Source: WLMZ01 sp037139095
GTDB taxonomy: Bacteria > Actinomycetota > Acidimicrobiia > Acidimicrobiales > Ilumatobacteraceae
Length of the DNA stretch: 63,518 bases
Assembly (NCBI GenBank): GCA_037139095.1
Contig: JBAXHD010000012.1
Location: 1 to 63,518, forward strand
Reading direction: 5' to 3'
The notes under the pieces were generated by a model, which made no database searches, was not told the DNA's origin, and worked only from the letters and a program-made list of their open reading frames with translations. The position numbers and the translations under genes were made by a program. Below, in pieces: positions 51,686 through 59,885 of this stretch; position 1 is the first letter of the stretch, and every line of letters begins with the position of its first letter.

Positions 51686-52555
51686 TCAGTGTTGGGACGA
51701 TGGCAAAAGCGCAGCGCCAATCGCTCCGGCGCGCTCGCCAAGCTGCGCAAAGTTCAGTGTTGGATGAGGCCGATGCTCGGGCGAGTACAACAGCGCTGAG
51801 AACTCGCGGGCAATCGGTGGCAAGAACAAATCTTGTGCGGCAGTGAGGCCGCCGCCGAGCACGATGCACGCCGGGTCAAGCACGTTGGTGAGGTTCACGA
51901 GTCCGAGCGCGACCCAGTGCGCGAACTGGTCGATGATCTCCAAGAGTTCGCGATCGCCCGAGCGGGCTCCTTCGACCACTTCTTCGCCGCGTCGACCACC
52001 GGCGAGCATTTGCAAACCGCGACCAGAGGCAAATCGCTCCCAACAGCCACGCCGTCCGCATGGGCACGCGGGGCCATCGGGCTTCACGACCATATGACCG
52101 ATCTCGCCGGCAAAGCCATTGGACCCACGCTGTAAGCGCCCGCCCATCACGACACCGCCGCCGATGCCGGTACCCAACGTGACCAACACAACGTCGTCGA
52201 ATCCGCGAGCGGCGCCGTGTTGCCATTCGGCGAGCGCCGCGCATGTGGCATCGTTGTCGACCGCCACGGCAAGGCCGAGGGCGTCACTCAGCGTTGGGCC
52301 TACAGCGAGTTCGTAAGCACCCGAGAGGTTCGGAGCTGCGCGCAGCACGCCTGATCGGGTGACGAGTCCGGGAACACCAACACCCAAGGTGTCGAATTCA
52401 CCAAGTTCGTGCGCAAAGTCGACGAGTTCGGAAAGAAGCGTGTCGGCGCCCGGAGGAGTAGCACGCCGCTTCTCAACGAGCACGTCGCCATTGCCGTCGA
52501 GGATGACCCCGAGAAACTTGGTACCGCCGACATCAATGCCAGCAGAACGGGTCAC
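51686..52555 (-). CDS. ROK family sugar kinase (glucokinase-like), copy 2
   Basis: 289-aa ROK kinase. SAGIDVGGTKFLGVILDGNG binds phosphate, VAVDNDATCAALAEWQHGAA carries the catalytic Asp, VTLGTGIGGGVVMGGRLQRG and zinc motif CPCGRRGCWERFASG are complete. Glucokinase activity likely. It is the last gene of a five- to six-gene overlapping operon; its GTG overlaps the SRPBCC stop by 4 bases. It shares roughly the same layout as the ROK gene at 34435 but is clearly divergent, so not a recent duplicate. Confidence 0.9.
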   Translation of the reverse strand: MTRSAGIDVGGTKFLGVILDGNGDVLVEKRRATPPGADTLLSELVDFAHELGEFDTLGVGVPGLVTRSGVLRAAPNLSGAYELAVGPTLSDALGLAVAVDNDATCAALAEWQHGAARGFDDVVLVTLGTGIGGGVVMGGRLQRGSNGFAGEIGHMVVKPDGPACPCGRRGCWERFASGRGLQMLAGGRRGEEVVEGARSGDRELLEIIDQFAHWVALGLVNLTNVLDPACIVLGGGLTAAQDLFLPPIAREFSALLYSPEHRPHPTLNFAQLGERAGAIGAALLPSSQH

Positions 52556-52986
52556 GTCTCGGCGCGAACCTTGAGCTCGCGAACCGTGTTGAGGATTCGC
52601 TGCTCGGCACGACGCTTCACGAAGCCCGGCAGCGGCACAACAAGCTCGATTGCTAGGTCATAGCGAATCTCGGTGCCGCCATCGGCGGTTTCGGCGAGGC
52701 GATACGCACCGTCGATAGCGCGCATGATGTCGCCGCGAAGCAACTGCCAACCCAACACGCCGGGGGCGTTCGAGTAGTCGTAGCTCAGTGTGTAATGGGT
52801 GCTTCGTCCGAGTGCAGACGTGCGGAATTCGACCTCAACGGCGCGGCCTTGATCGTCACGCGTGCGGATGGTCGCTTCTTTGACATCTTTGGCCCACTCG
52901 GGGTAACGCTCGAAGTCAGTTGCGATTTCCCACACCCGTGCCATTGGCGCGGCCGTAGTGATGGTCTGGAATGCGGTCTCAGCCAT
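52552..52986 (-). CDS. SRPBCC (START-like) family protein
   Basis: 144-aa helix-grip fold protein of the polyketide cyclase/dehydrase group. N-terminus AETAFQTITTAAPMARVWEI and DFERYPEWAKDVKEATI are characteristic, with the long C-terminal helix LPGFVKRRAEQRILNTVREL. It likely binds a hydrophobic ligand; such actinobacterial proteins sit beside PimB-like and ROK genes. It overlaps the upstream membrane-protein gene by 8 bases. Confidence 0.85.
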   Translation of the reverse strand: MAETAFQTITTAAPMARVWEIATDFERYPEWAKDVKEATIRTRDDQGRAVEVEFRTSALGRSTHYTLSYDYSNAPGVLGWQLLRGDIMRAIDGAYRLAETADGGTEIRYDLAIELVVPLPGFVKRRAEQRILNTVRELKVRAET

Positions 52987-53521
52987 GAGGTGAAGTCTGC
53001 TCTACTTCGGTGTCCGATGGGGGGACTCTCGGTGTATTTGAAGAATTTTCTGCAACTCGCGGGCCGAAGGTGCCATGCGTGGCACACCACAAGCCGTTGA
53101 GGCCGAGACCAAACATCGGCACCAAGATGCCGAAGGCAAGCGTTGAGCCAGCGCGGCCATCGGTGGTGCTGCGTGAGATCGCCGTTGCCAAGCTGCACAC
53201 CACCTGCACCAACAGCGTGTAGTTCATGGTGCGTTGCACACCTTTGGGCGCCGAGCCACCCGTCAGGAAATAGAGCTGGGCGACCGCAATGTTGTCGGTG
53301 CGGCTGCGCTGCACGGCGGTCCAGTAGCTCCACAGGAACGCAAAGATTCCAATTGCAAACAACACCAGCGCCACCACGACCCCAACGATTCGCGTTGGGT
53401 TGTTGAACACCGCAGCGGCCACCACCGACGACACCACGAACGCTGCGGTACCGATGACATTGAGACGCACAATGGCGCCCGATGAGCTCTGGTCGACATT
53501 GGCCTGCATGGTTTCAATCAT
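52979..53521 (-). CDS. Conserved actinobacterial membrane protein
   Basis: 180 aa with four predicted TMs (about residues 22-42, 47-68, 100-117 and 127-147; for example IVGVVVALVLFAIGIFAFLW). The Cys/His-containing GLWCATHGTFGPRV precedes a hydrophilic, Ser/Thr/Pro tail. Start overlaps the glycosyltransferase stop by 4 bases and the stop overlaps the SRPBCC start by 8. Function unknown, but tight coupling to a mannosyltransferase suggests an envelope role. Confidence 0.75.
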   Translation of the reverse strand: MIETMQANVDQSSSGAIVRLNVIGTAAFVVSSVVAAAVFNNPTRIVGVVVALVLFAIGIFAFLWSYWTAVQRSRTDNIAVAQLYFLTGGSAPKGVQRTMNYTLLVQVVCSLATAISRSTTDGRAGSTLAFGILVPMFGLGLNGLWCATHGTFGPRVAENSSNTPRVPPSDTEVEQTSPHG

Positions 53522-54639
53522 GGCAGCGCCCCCAACGATTTACCCAGACGCTGGGCCAGCACGTCGTACGAGAACTCACGCACCGCACGCTCGCGTGCGG
53601 CAACACCCATCGCCGAGCGGCGGGCTGGATCGTTGAGTAACGACTCAAACGCTTTGGCGACCTTGCGATGATCGTCGGGGTCGCTGATCACAATGCCGGT
53701 TTCACCATCGGCCACTGCTTCGGCCGCGCCGCCGGAGTTTCCAGCAACCTGCACGACTCCGCACGCTGCTGCCTCGAGAAAGACAATGCCGAAGCCCTCT
53801 TGTTCGAGCCCGCCCCACCTGTTGCGACACAGCATCGTGTACATGTCGGCACAGCCATAGAGCAAGGGCAGGTCGTCATGATCGACACGACCAAGAAACC
53901 GCACCGGCGCTGCAAGCTCGAGAGCAAGGCGCTCGAGACGCTCGCGATCGCGGCCGCCACCAGCGATGACTAACACAAGGTTGGGACGCGACTGCTTGAG
54001 CAGCGCAACCGCGCGAATCGCCGTGTCGAAACCCTTGCGCGGCACGAGTCGGCTGATACCAACAATGACCTCGGCCGATTGATCGAGCGAGAAGTGCTCG
54101 CGAGCCGCATGACGCTGCGCTGCATCGAGTGGACGAAACCGTTCGGTGTCGACACCAGGTGCCACCACTGTGATGGGCAACGAGCGCCCAGCCGCACGTT
54201 CGGCTTCGGCGGCCGGATAACCGCCGGCAGCCACAATGTGGCGCGCCCGCTTGAGCACATAGCCCAAGGTCTGCTTGCTGGCCGGAAGGCGACCAGGCAC
54301 AGTGACCTCGGCGCCATGCAACACGATGTCGTACGGCAACTCAAGCGAGGGTCCCACAAGGCCAACGGGAAGCGCCGGGTCGAGCACCACAAAATCGGCG
54401 CCGATCTCGCGGGCCATCTCGTTGATGCGGCGCACCATCAACGGGTGCGGCAGCAGCACAGACTCACGCACACGATCGATGCGAAACGCCTGCTGCGCGT
54501 CGAAGACTGCTGTGTTTTCATACGGGGTGGTGAGCACCGCAAATGAATCAGGCGGAAGCCGCCGCCACCACTCCCACAGCAACGACTGAATGCCGCCGAT
54601 TTTTGGCGGGAAGTCGTTGGTGACCAAGAGGTGTTTCAT
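53518..54639 (-). CDS. GT4 glycosyltransferase, PimB-like
   Basis: GT-B glycosyltransferase, 373 aa, resembling GDP-mannose-dependent phosphatidylinositol mannosyltransferase PimB. N-terminus LLVTNDFPPKIGGIQSLLWE is typical of this group; donor-site sequences are GISRLVPRKGFDTAIRAVAL, GRVDHDDLPLLYGCADMYTM and the EX7E motif EQEGFGIVFLEAAACG. Its ATG at 54639 overlaps the queG stop by 4 bases. With the polyprenol-mannose synthase and inositol phosphatase elsewhere in the window this suggests mannosylated phosphoinositides, an inference. Confidence 0.88.
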   Translation of the reverse strand: MKHLLVTNDFPPKIGGIQSLLWEWWRRLPPDSFAVLTTPYENTAVFDAQQAFRIDRVRESVLLPHPLMVRRINEMAREIGADFVVLDPALPVGLVGPSLELPYDIVLHGAEVTVPGRLPASKQTLGYVLKRARHIVAAGGYPAAEAERAAGRSLPITVVAPGVDTERFRPLDAAQRHAAREHFSLDQSAEVIVGISRLVPRKGFDTAIRAVALLKQSRPNLVLVIAGGGRDRERLERLALELAAPVRFLGRVDHDDLPLLYGCADMYTMLCRNRWGGLEQEGFGIVFLEAAACGVVQVAGNSGGAAEAVADGETGIVISDPDDHRKVAKAFESLLNDPARRSAMGVAARERAVREFSYDVLAQRLGKSLGALP

Positions 54640-55754
54640 GACGCAGCCGCGGCGAGTTCGTCGATGACAATGGGATCGGTGTCGGTGAAGGCAAGCATGT
54701 GATGGCAACCAAGTTGAGCAGCGGCCCACACGGCGTGGGCACGAAGCATTGGCTCGGAATCAACAAGGTACCGCTGCAGCACTGCACCAAGGCGTACATC
54801 GGCGGCGTCGCCCACGTTGCCGAGGGCAATGAGTGCGTTGCGACGCAACCACATTGGGTTGCGATCGGCAAGATACCAGCGGCCGTACGAATCGATGAGC
54901 GCATCGTCGGAGGCTTCGAGCATGTCGAGCAACGACACCCATGCCTGAACATGTTTTGATTCGTTGGCTGATGTCTTGCGTTCGAAACGCACGGTGGGCG
55001 GGCACACAATCTGGCACTCATCGCATCCGTAGATGCGATCGCCAAGCGCAGCGCGAAACTGCCGTGGAAACACACCGGGCCGCTGCAACAACCACGCCAA
55101 ACAACGCCCGGCATCAACCACACCTGGCGCCACAATGGCGGCCGTAGGACAGCCATCGATGCAGCGCTGACAGGATCCACAACCATCGGCCACGGGAGCC
55201 GCCGCCACCGGCAATGGTGCTGTGGTGATGACCGAACCAAGCACAAAGAAACTGCCCGAGCCCGGCAACAAAATGTTGGCGTTCTTGCCGAACCAGCCAA
55301 GGCCAGCAAGCCACGCTGCTTCGCGATCGACAACCGAATTGTCGTCGGCGAACGCAACGGCTTTGAAGCCATCGGAGCGAAGCCGCTCGACAATGGCCCT
55401 GAGCGCGATGCGCAATGGTTCGTAATGATCGACCCACGCATAGCGGGCCACCGAGCCAACCGCGCCCGCTGGCCGATCGGGCTCGCTGAGCACATAGCTA
55501 CGCGCGGCCACCACCATTGCCTTCGCGCCCTTGACCGCAGCATTGGGGTCGGTAGAGCGAATGGGATTTCGATATGTGAACTGCATTGAGTCGGCGAGCC
55601 CCGCCTGCTTGCGCTCGATGAGCGTGTCGCGAGCGCGTTGCATGACTCCCGCTGGAGCGATGCCGACATGATCGGCGCCGAACTTCAGGCCAAGGGCGCG
55701 CAGGAGATCTACATAGCGGTCGTCAATAGGTTCAGAGGTTTGCTGCGGCCGCAC
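54636..55754 (-). CDS. queG: Epoxyqueuosine reductase
   Basis: Cobalamin- and Fe-S-dependent enzyme of the last step of queuosine synthesis in tRNA, 372 aa. The N-terminal cobalamin-binding part has GWFGKNANILLPGSGSFFVL. Two 4Fe-4S motifs follow, CGSCQRCIDGCPTAAI and GCDECQIVCPP. The C-terminal part is HEAT-like (RNALIALGNVGDAADV). GTG at 55754 is inferred; it overlaps the preceding Cys-rich gene by 23 bases and is translation-coupled. Other queuosine genes are not in the window. Confidence 0.92.
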   Translation of the reverse strand: MRPQQTSEPIDDRYVDLLRALGLKFGADHVGIAPAGVMQRARDTLIERKQAGLADSMQFTYRNPIRSTDPNAAVKGAKAMVVAARSYVLSEPDRPAGAVGSVARYAWVDHYEPLRIALRAIVERLRSDGFKAVAFADDNSVVDREAAWLAGLGWFGKNANILLPGSGSFFVLGSVITTAPLPVAAAPVADGCGSCQRCIDGCPTAAIVAPGVVDAGRCLAWLLQRPGVFPRQFRAALGDRIYGCDECQIVCPPTVRFERKTSANESKHVQAWVSLLDMLEASDDALIDSYGRWYLADRNPMWLRRNALIALGNVGDAADVRLGAVLQRYLVDSEPMLRAHAVWAAAQLGCHHMLAFTDTDPIVIDELAAAAS

Positions 55755-55935
55755 GATGGCGAAGCGTAGGCACCAAACCAGCCTCTGCAAACAAACGAAC
55801 CGCCCGCTGCTCGGCGAGGTCGAACACAACAGCGGTGTGTTCGGCAGGTTCACAGAAGAACGTGACCACACAATCGGAGCATGCCGAGGTGGCACGCATC
55901 ACGCAATCGTCGCAGCTGATGATGAGGTTGTTCAT
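55732..55935 (-). CDS. Small Cys-rich conserved protein
   Basis: 67 aa. N-terminus MNNLIISCDDCVMRATSACS followed by DC carries two CxxC pairs, a probable zinc or Fe-S knuckle; then VVTFFCEPAEHTAVVFDLAE and ALRH-like TLRHR. A short actinobacterial family with this pattern (DDCVMR and DCVVTF) is known to me but has no function assigned. ATG at 55935 has GGAG 7 bases upstream. It is the first gene of the queG operon. Confidence 0.8.
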   Translation of the reverse strand: MNNLIISCDDCVMRATSACSDCVVTFFCEPAEHTAVVFDLAEQRAVRLFAEAGLVPTLRHRAAAANL

Positions 55936-56005
55936 TGTTCGCTCCACAGTCTTGTCCGGTTCTTGTTTTGAGAACACCATGACAAAGGGGTGCTACAGAG
56001 TTACC

Positions 56006-57397
56006 TCAGGCACCCTTCAACGGTCGGCCGCCAACTGCCAACAGCGTGTCCGATGACAGCACATTGGCGCCGGCGTTACGCACGTCGGTCACGATGGCTT
56101 GGTCGTTGGTGACCACAACGAGCGGCGTCTTGCTTGGCAATGCATCCACCTCGGCTCGAATGACATCGTCGGCAATCACACCCGCCGGCGAGAACTGCAC
56201 GCGAATCAACCGCCGACCCGCCGAAGCTCCGACCACATCAGCGCCGTCGAAGATCACGTGAATATCGGTGCCGAATCGGCGGCTGATGTCTTCGAGAGTC
56301 TCGATGCACACCTTTCGCTGTTCGGCGAGTTCGAGCTTGGGCCATGCCAACTTGGCAACGTTGTAGCCATCGACAATCACGCGCACATGGGGCGTCTTCA
56401 GCAAGTGCTGGGCCACCGCCACTGTGTCACCGAACATGCCGCCAGGAATAGCAATCGGTTTACGTTTTGGCCCGCGAGGTTTGGCGGGAACCAGAGGCGC
56501 AGACGGCTGAGCGGCCGCTGGCAGATTCGACAGCAGGGCGCCAGCAGCACGGCTCAATGCCTCGGCGAGATCGTGGGTTGCTGAAGCAGCTTTCTTCAGC
56601 GCCGCGGCAGCCTCACGGTTTACAACCGCTGCAGCAACTGCATGACTCTCGGGCACAGTCTGATCAACGCGCTCAGTCAGCACTCGATCGACAACGGCCC
56701 GAAGTTCGGCCACCTGCGCCTCGGCCGCCAGCACTCGAGCATCGGCAGCGGCCTGAACATCGGCAATCTTGCCAGCGCGGTCAGATTCGTGCCCCAGCTT
56801 CACCCGCGCCTTTTCGACTTCGCGCTGCAACTGCTGTACCTCGCGCCGCAATGTCTCGGTTTCGGATGACGCCGCAACAGCCTTTGCTTCAGCCTTCTCG
56901 CGTCTGGCTTGTTCGCGGGCAACCTCATCGCGTACTGCCGACAGATCGGCTTGAGCGCGCGCGGTTGCTAGCTCGGCGGCCTCACGTCGACGTTCTGACT
57001 TGCGCAACGCCGCCTCGGCAATGGCGTTCTCGGCAGCTTGCAGAGCAGCAGCGTGTAGCTCGACCACGCGCTGTTCCCAACCCGGCGAACGCTGCAACCA
57101 AATGATTCCGATCTCGTCGACAAGCTCGGGCGTGACAGCCACGCCGAGTCGGTTACGGAAGTCTTCGTCGGCAACGATGGCTCGACGCACGGGCGGCATC
57201 GAGGTCTTATCAAGCTTCTGAAACTTGAGATACGGCTTGAGGCCCGCAGGAAAAACCATCGGGGGACGCAGCTTCTGCCCGGCTGCCGCAATGGCCACTG
57301 CGAACTCAAGAGCGAGGCGCAGCGCCACAACGGGAAGGTCTGGCACGTCGGTTGGTTCGCCCAGCGAGTGCTGTTGAGGGGCCATCTCCGCAGTCAT
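56006..57397 (-). CDS. NYN-domain RNase-like protein with coiled coil
   Basis: 463 aa. A conserved N-terminal region (about 1-110) with VFPAGLKPYLKFQKLDKTSM is followed by a coiled coil (about 115-235, rich in Ala/Glu/Arg), a Pro/Ala linker and a C-terminal NYN (PIN-like) domain with acidic residues in VRVIVDGYNVAKLAW, HVIFDGAD, VIADDVI and VVVTNDQAIVTDV. NYN proteins such as YacP/Rae1 are endoribonucleases; a role in RNA quality control is plausible. ATG at 57397 is fixed by a leaderless -10 element. Confidence 0.85.
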   Translation of the reverse strand: MTAEMAPQQHSLGEPTDVPDLPVVALRLALEFAVAIAAAGQKLRPPMVFPAGLKPYLKFQKLDKTSMPPVRRAIVADEDFRNRLGVAVTPELVDEIGIIWLQRSPGWEQRVVELHAAALQAAENAIAEAALRKSERRREAAELATARAQADLSAVRDEVAREQARREKAEAKAVAASSETETLRREVQQLQREVEKARVKLGHESDRAGKIADVQAAADARVLAAEAQVAELRAVVDRVLTERVDQTVPESHAVAAAVVNREAAAALKKAASATHDLAEALSRAAGALLSNLPAAAQPSAPLVPAKPRGPKRKPIAIPGGMFGDTVAVAQHLLKTPHVRVIVDGYNVAKLAWPKLELAEQRKVCIETLEDISRRFGTDIHVIFDGADVVGASAGRRLIRVQFSPAGVIADDVIRAEVDALPSKTPLVVVTNDQAIVTDVRNAGANVLSSDTLLAVGGRPLKGA

Positions 57398-57403
57398 TGG
57401 TCA

Positions 57404-57431
57404 AGAGTACCTGCCGAGGTCAAGGTCTCAA
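57404..57431 (-). promoter_or_regulatory. Promoter for leaderless NYN mRNA
   Basis: Minus strand: -35 TTGAGA (57431-57426), 16-base spacer, -10 TACTCT (57409-57404), then 6 bases to ATG at 57397. Confidence 0.7.
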
Positions 57432-57434
57432 TGC

Positions 57435-57464
57435 TTGACAGCGAACGCACGTTCGTGGTCATCT
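57435..57464 (+). promoter_or_regulatory. Promoter for leaderless exonuclease/GIY-YIG mRNA
   Basis: -35 TTGACA (57435-57440), 18-base spacer, -10 TCATCT (57459-57464), then 6 bases to ATG at 57471. The two divergent -35 elements are only 3 bases apart. Confidence 0.65.
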
Positions 57465-57470
57465 GTCGCA

Positions 57471-59027
57471 ATGCAACGTACGTTCGATGACCTCGGGATG
57501 CCGCTGGTCGATGTCACCTTCTGTGTCATCGACCTTGAGACAACCGGCGGCGACCGCGCCAACGATCTCATCACCGAGGTTGGCGCTGTCAAAGTCCGCG
57601 GCGGCGAGTGCCTGGGCACGTTTCAAACGCTGGTCAATCCGGGCCGCGCCATTCCTGCCACCATCACGATTCTCACCGGCATCACCGACTCGATGGTGTG
57701 TACTGCGCCACGAATCGAAGGCGTGTTGGCGGCACTGCTCGAGTTCTGCGGAGACGCCGTCATCGTTGGCCACAACGTGCGCTTCGATGTTGGCTTCCTC
57801 AATGCGGCACTCACCCGTTCACGGCGCCCCACGCTCACCAATGCCACGATCGATACCGTCGCTCTCGCTCGTCGACTGGTACGCGACGAAGTACCCAATT
57901 GCAAGCTCGGCACCTTGGCAGCACGCTTTCGGCTCGCCCATCAACCAAGCCACCGAGCCCTCGACGACGCGCTCGCCACAGCCGATCTCTTGCATCTGCT
58001 CATCGAACGCGCCGCAGCCTTTGGCGTGATGGGCCTCGACGATCTGCACGGGCTACCCAAGCTCGGCGGACACCCACAGATCGCCAAGCTCAAGCTCACC
58101 AACCATCTACCGAGAACGCCCGGCGTCTATTTGTTCCACAACGCTGCGGGCGAGGTGCTGTATGTGGGCAAGGCCACCAATCTGCGTCAGCGTGTGCGCA
58201 GTTACTTTGGCAGCGAGGACCGCCGCAAGATCGGGCCAATGCTGCGCGAAGCTCAGCGCGTTTCTCATGTCGAAACGCCCGATGTGCTCACCGCCGAAAT
58301 TCTCGAACTTCGATACCTGCACCAATTGTCGCCGCGCTACAACAAGCAAGGAACCACCTGGGATCGGTACCGATACGTGCGCTTGTCAACCAACGAGACC
58401 CAACCGCGGTTGTCCATTGTCAAAGAAGCCGACCGGCCCGGCGTGTACCTCGGCCCGTTGCCCTCGCGCTCGGCGGCGGCATTAGTGATCGACGCGATCC
58501 ACACCGTGGTTCCACTGCGCGGCTGTCTCGATGCTGTCACCGACTCCAACTACGCGAACGCCGTCAGCATGGTGATCCGCGGGCTCACCCACGAACCCGA
58601 GGTGTTGCTTGCCCCACTTCGTGAACGCATGCTTGCCCTTGCCCGCGCCCAGCAATACGAGCAAGCCGCCGCAATCCGCGACCGCGCTCAGGCATTGTCC
58701 AGCGCACTTCGCCGCCAACGACTCATTGATCACGTTCGTGCTGCCGAACAACTCGATCTGCGCATTGGTGATGTCACCTTCGAGCTCGATCATGGCCGAC
58801 TCATCGATTCGCGTCTCGATGGCACGCTCACCGCTGCGCTCGAGATACCACCCCCCGAACTCGCCTCGCTCGATCGTCCACTCCCCCGACACGCTGTCGA
58901 CGAAACCCTGTGCATCGCCCGATACCTCGAGTCGAACTGCCACCAAATTTCACTGCTGCGGTGCAGCGGGCAATGGGCCCGACCGTTGGCGCCCGTGGCT
59001 TCATTCGAACAACGCTCGGCGGCCTAA
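57471..59027 (+). CDS. DEDDh exonuclease fused to UvrC-like GIY-YIG nuclease
   Basis: 518 aa. N-terminal DnaQ-like 3'-5' exonuclease (about 8-170): VIDLETTGG, GHNVRFDVGFLN and SHRALDDALATADLL give the DEDDh set. GIY-YIG domain (about 210-290): TPGVYLFHNAAGEVLYVGKA, Arg in NLRQRVRSYF, Glu in TAEILELRYL. A UVR-type segment (LALARAQQYEQAAAIRDRAQ) follows; the RNase-H-like UvrC C-terminal endonuclease domain and HhH are absent. Known as an actinobacterial fusion related to Cho; likely a repair or proofreading role, unproven. Start ATG fixed by leaderless promoter spacing. Confidence 0.93.
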   Translation: MQRTFDDLGMPLVDVTFCVIDLETTGGDRANDLITEVGAVKVRGGECLGTFQTLVNPGRAIPATITILTGITDSMVCTAPRIEGVLAALLEFCGDAVIVGHNVRFDVGFLNAALTRSRRPTLTNATIDTVALARRLVRDEVPNCKLGTLAARFRLAHQPSHRALDDALATADLLHLLIERAAAFGVMGLDDLHGLPKLGGHPQIAKLKLTNHLPRTPGVYLFHNAAGEVLYVGKATNLRQRVRSYFGSEDRRKIGPMLREAQRVSHVETPDVLTAEILELRYLHQLSPRYNKQGTTWDRYRYVRLSTNETQPRLSIVKEADRPGVYLGPLPSRSAAALVIDAIHTVVPLRGCLDAVTDSNYANAVSMVIRGLTHEPEVLLAPLRERMLALARAQQYEQAAAIRDRAQALSSALRRQRLIDHVRAAEQLDLRIGDVTFELDHGRLIDSRLDGTLTAALEIPPPELASLDRPLPRHAVDETLCIARYLESNCHQISLLRCSGQWARPLAPVASFEQRSAA

Positions 59028-59045
59028 GCGGCTGCGCCAACACGG

Positions 59046-59885
59046 TTACCGATGCAGCGTTGCCCCTGTGGCAGCAATCTGCAGAATCTTTGTGTGGCCG
59101 GCCGAACCCATAGATGCAGCGATAGTTGGGGCCATCTCGGCCGAGCACATCGCCGCAACGGTTGGCCCCGAACCCGACAACCACGAGCACCACGCTCCGG
59201 CCGCAAGCGCCGCTTCGTATGCGGCCAGCGATAGCGGCACGGCGACGAAACGCTGCTGCTGATGCAGGCGATCGTCGGTGGCGTGGCGCAATGCACCGAC
59301 ATCGCCAGCAGCTAGGGCGGCCACCAAGTAGGCCGTGTGGCCAATATTGAATACCGCATCGGCCATCGACACCGTTGTGCTCAACGCCGCGCGGCTGTGA
59401 TCGGTACGCGTGCTCGACGACGGCACCCACACCACAACCGTTGGGTCGCAACCCAGCGGAACACGAATCGAGCGATCGCCAGTTGTGGCGACCACACCGC
59501 CAAGCACCGCAGGCGCCGCATTGTCGGCATGTCCCTCAAGCGCAGCCGCATGACTGAGCACCTCATCAGAGTTGCCGAGCACCGTGTCAGAATCGGCACC
59601 ATCGCGCTGCGCGCACGCCAGCATCAAACCGCCCACCCGAACCGCCGCGCTGTAGCCAAGCCCGCGCCCCATAGGGATCGGAGATCGAACCCAAAGCTCG
59701 CCGTGGCCACCCAGTCGTCGAAATGCAACCGTGGCGAGATGGTGTTCGTCGGCGCGATGGGCACCCTCGGGCACCAGCGCGTCGGGGGCCAGCAACCCGA
59801 TATCGGCCCACAACGACACGGCCATACCCAACACATCGAAGCCAGGACCCAAATTGGCCGAGGTGGCCGGCACGCGGGCAATCAT
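59046..59885 (-). CDS. thrB: Homoserine kinase
   Basis: GHMP kinase of threonine biosynthesis, 279 aa. Motif 1 VPATSANLGPGFDVLGMAVS matches ThrB; motif 2 is PMGRGLGYSAAVRVGG, with Tyr where most GHMP kinases have Ser (GLGSSAA); motif 3 WLSGSGPTVAAM. ATG at 59885 overlaps the trpD stop by 4 bases. Pairing with trpD, not thrC or hom, is unusual. Some related GHMP kinases use other substrates, so homoserine is the best guess. Confidence 0.88.
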   Translation of the reverse strand: MIARVPATSANLGPGFDVLGMAVSLWADIGLLAPDALVPEGAHRADEHHLATVAFRRLGGHGELWVRSPIPMGRGLGYSAAVRVGGLMLACAQRDGADSDTVLGNSDEVLSHAAALEGHADNAAPAVLGGVVATTGDRSIRVPLGCDPTVVVWVPSSSTRTDHSRAALSTTVSMADAVFNIGHTAYLVAALAAGDVGALRHATDDRLHQQQRFVAVPLSLAAYEAALAAGAWCSWLSGSGPTVAAMCSAEMAPTIAASMGSAGHTKILQIAATGATLHR

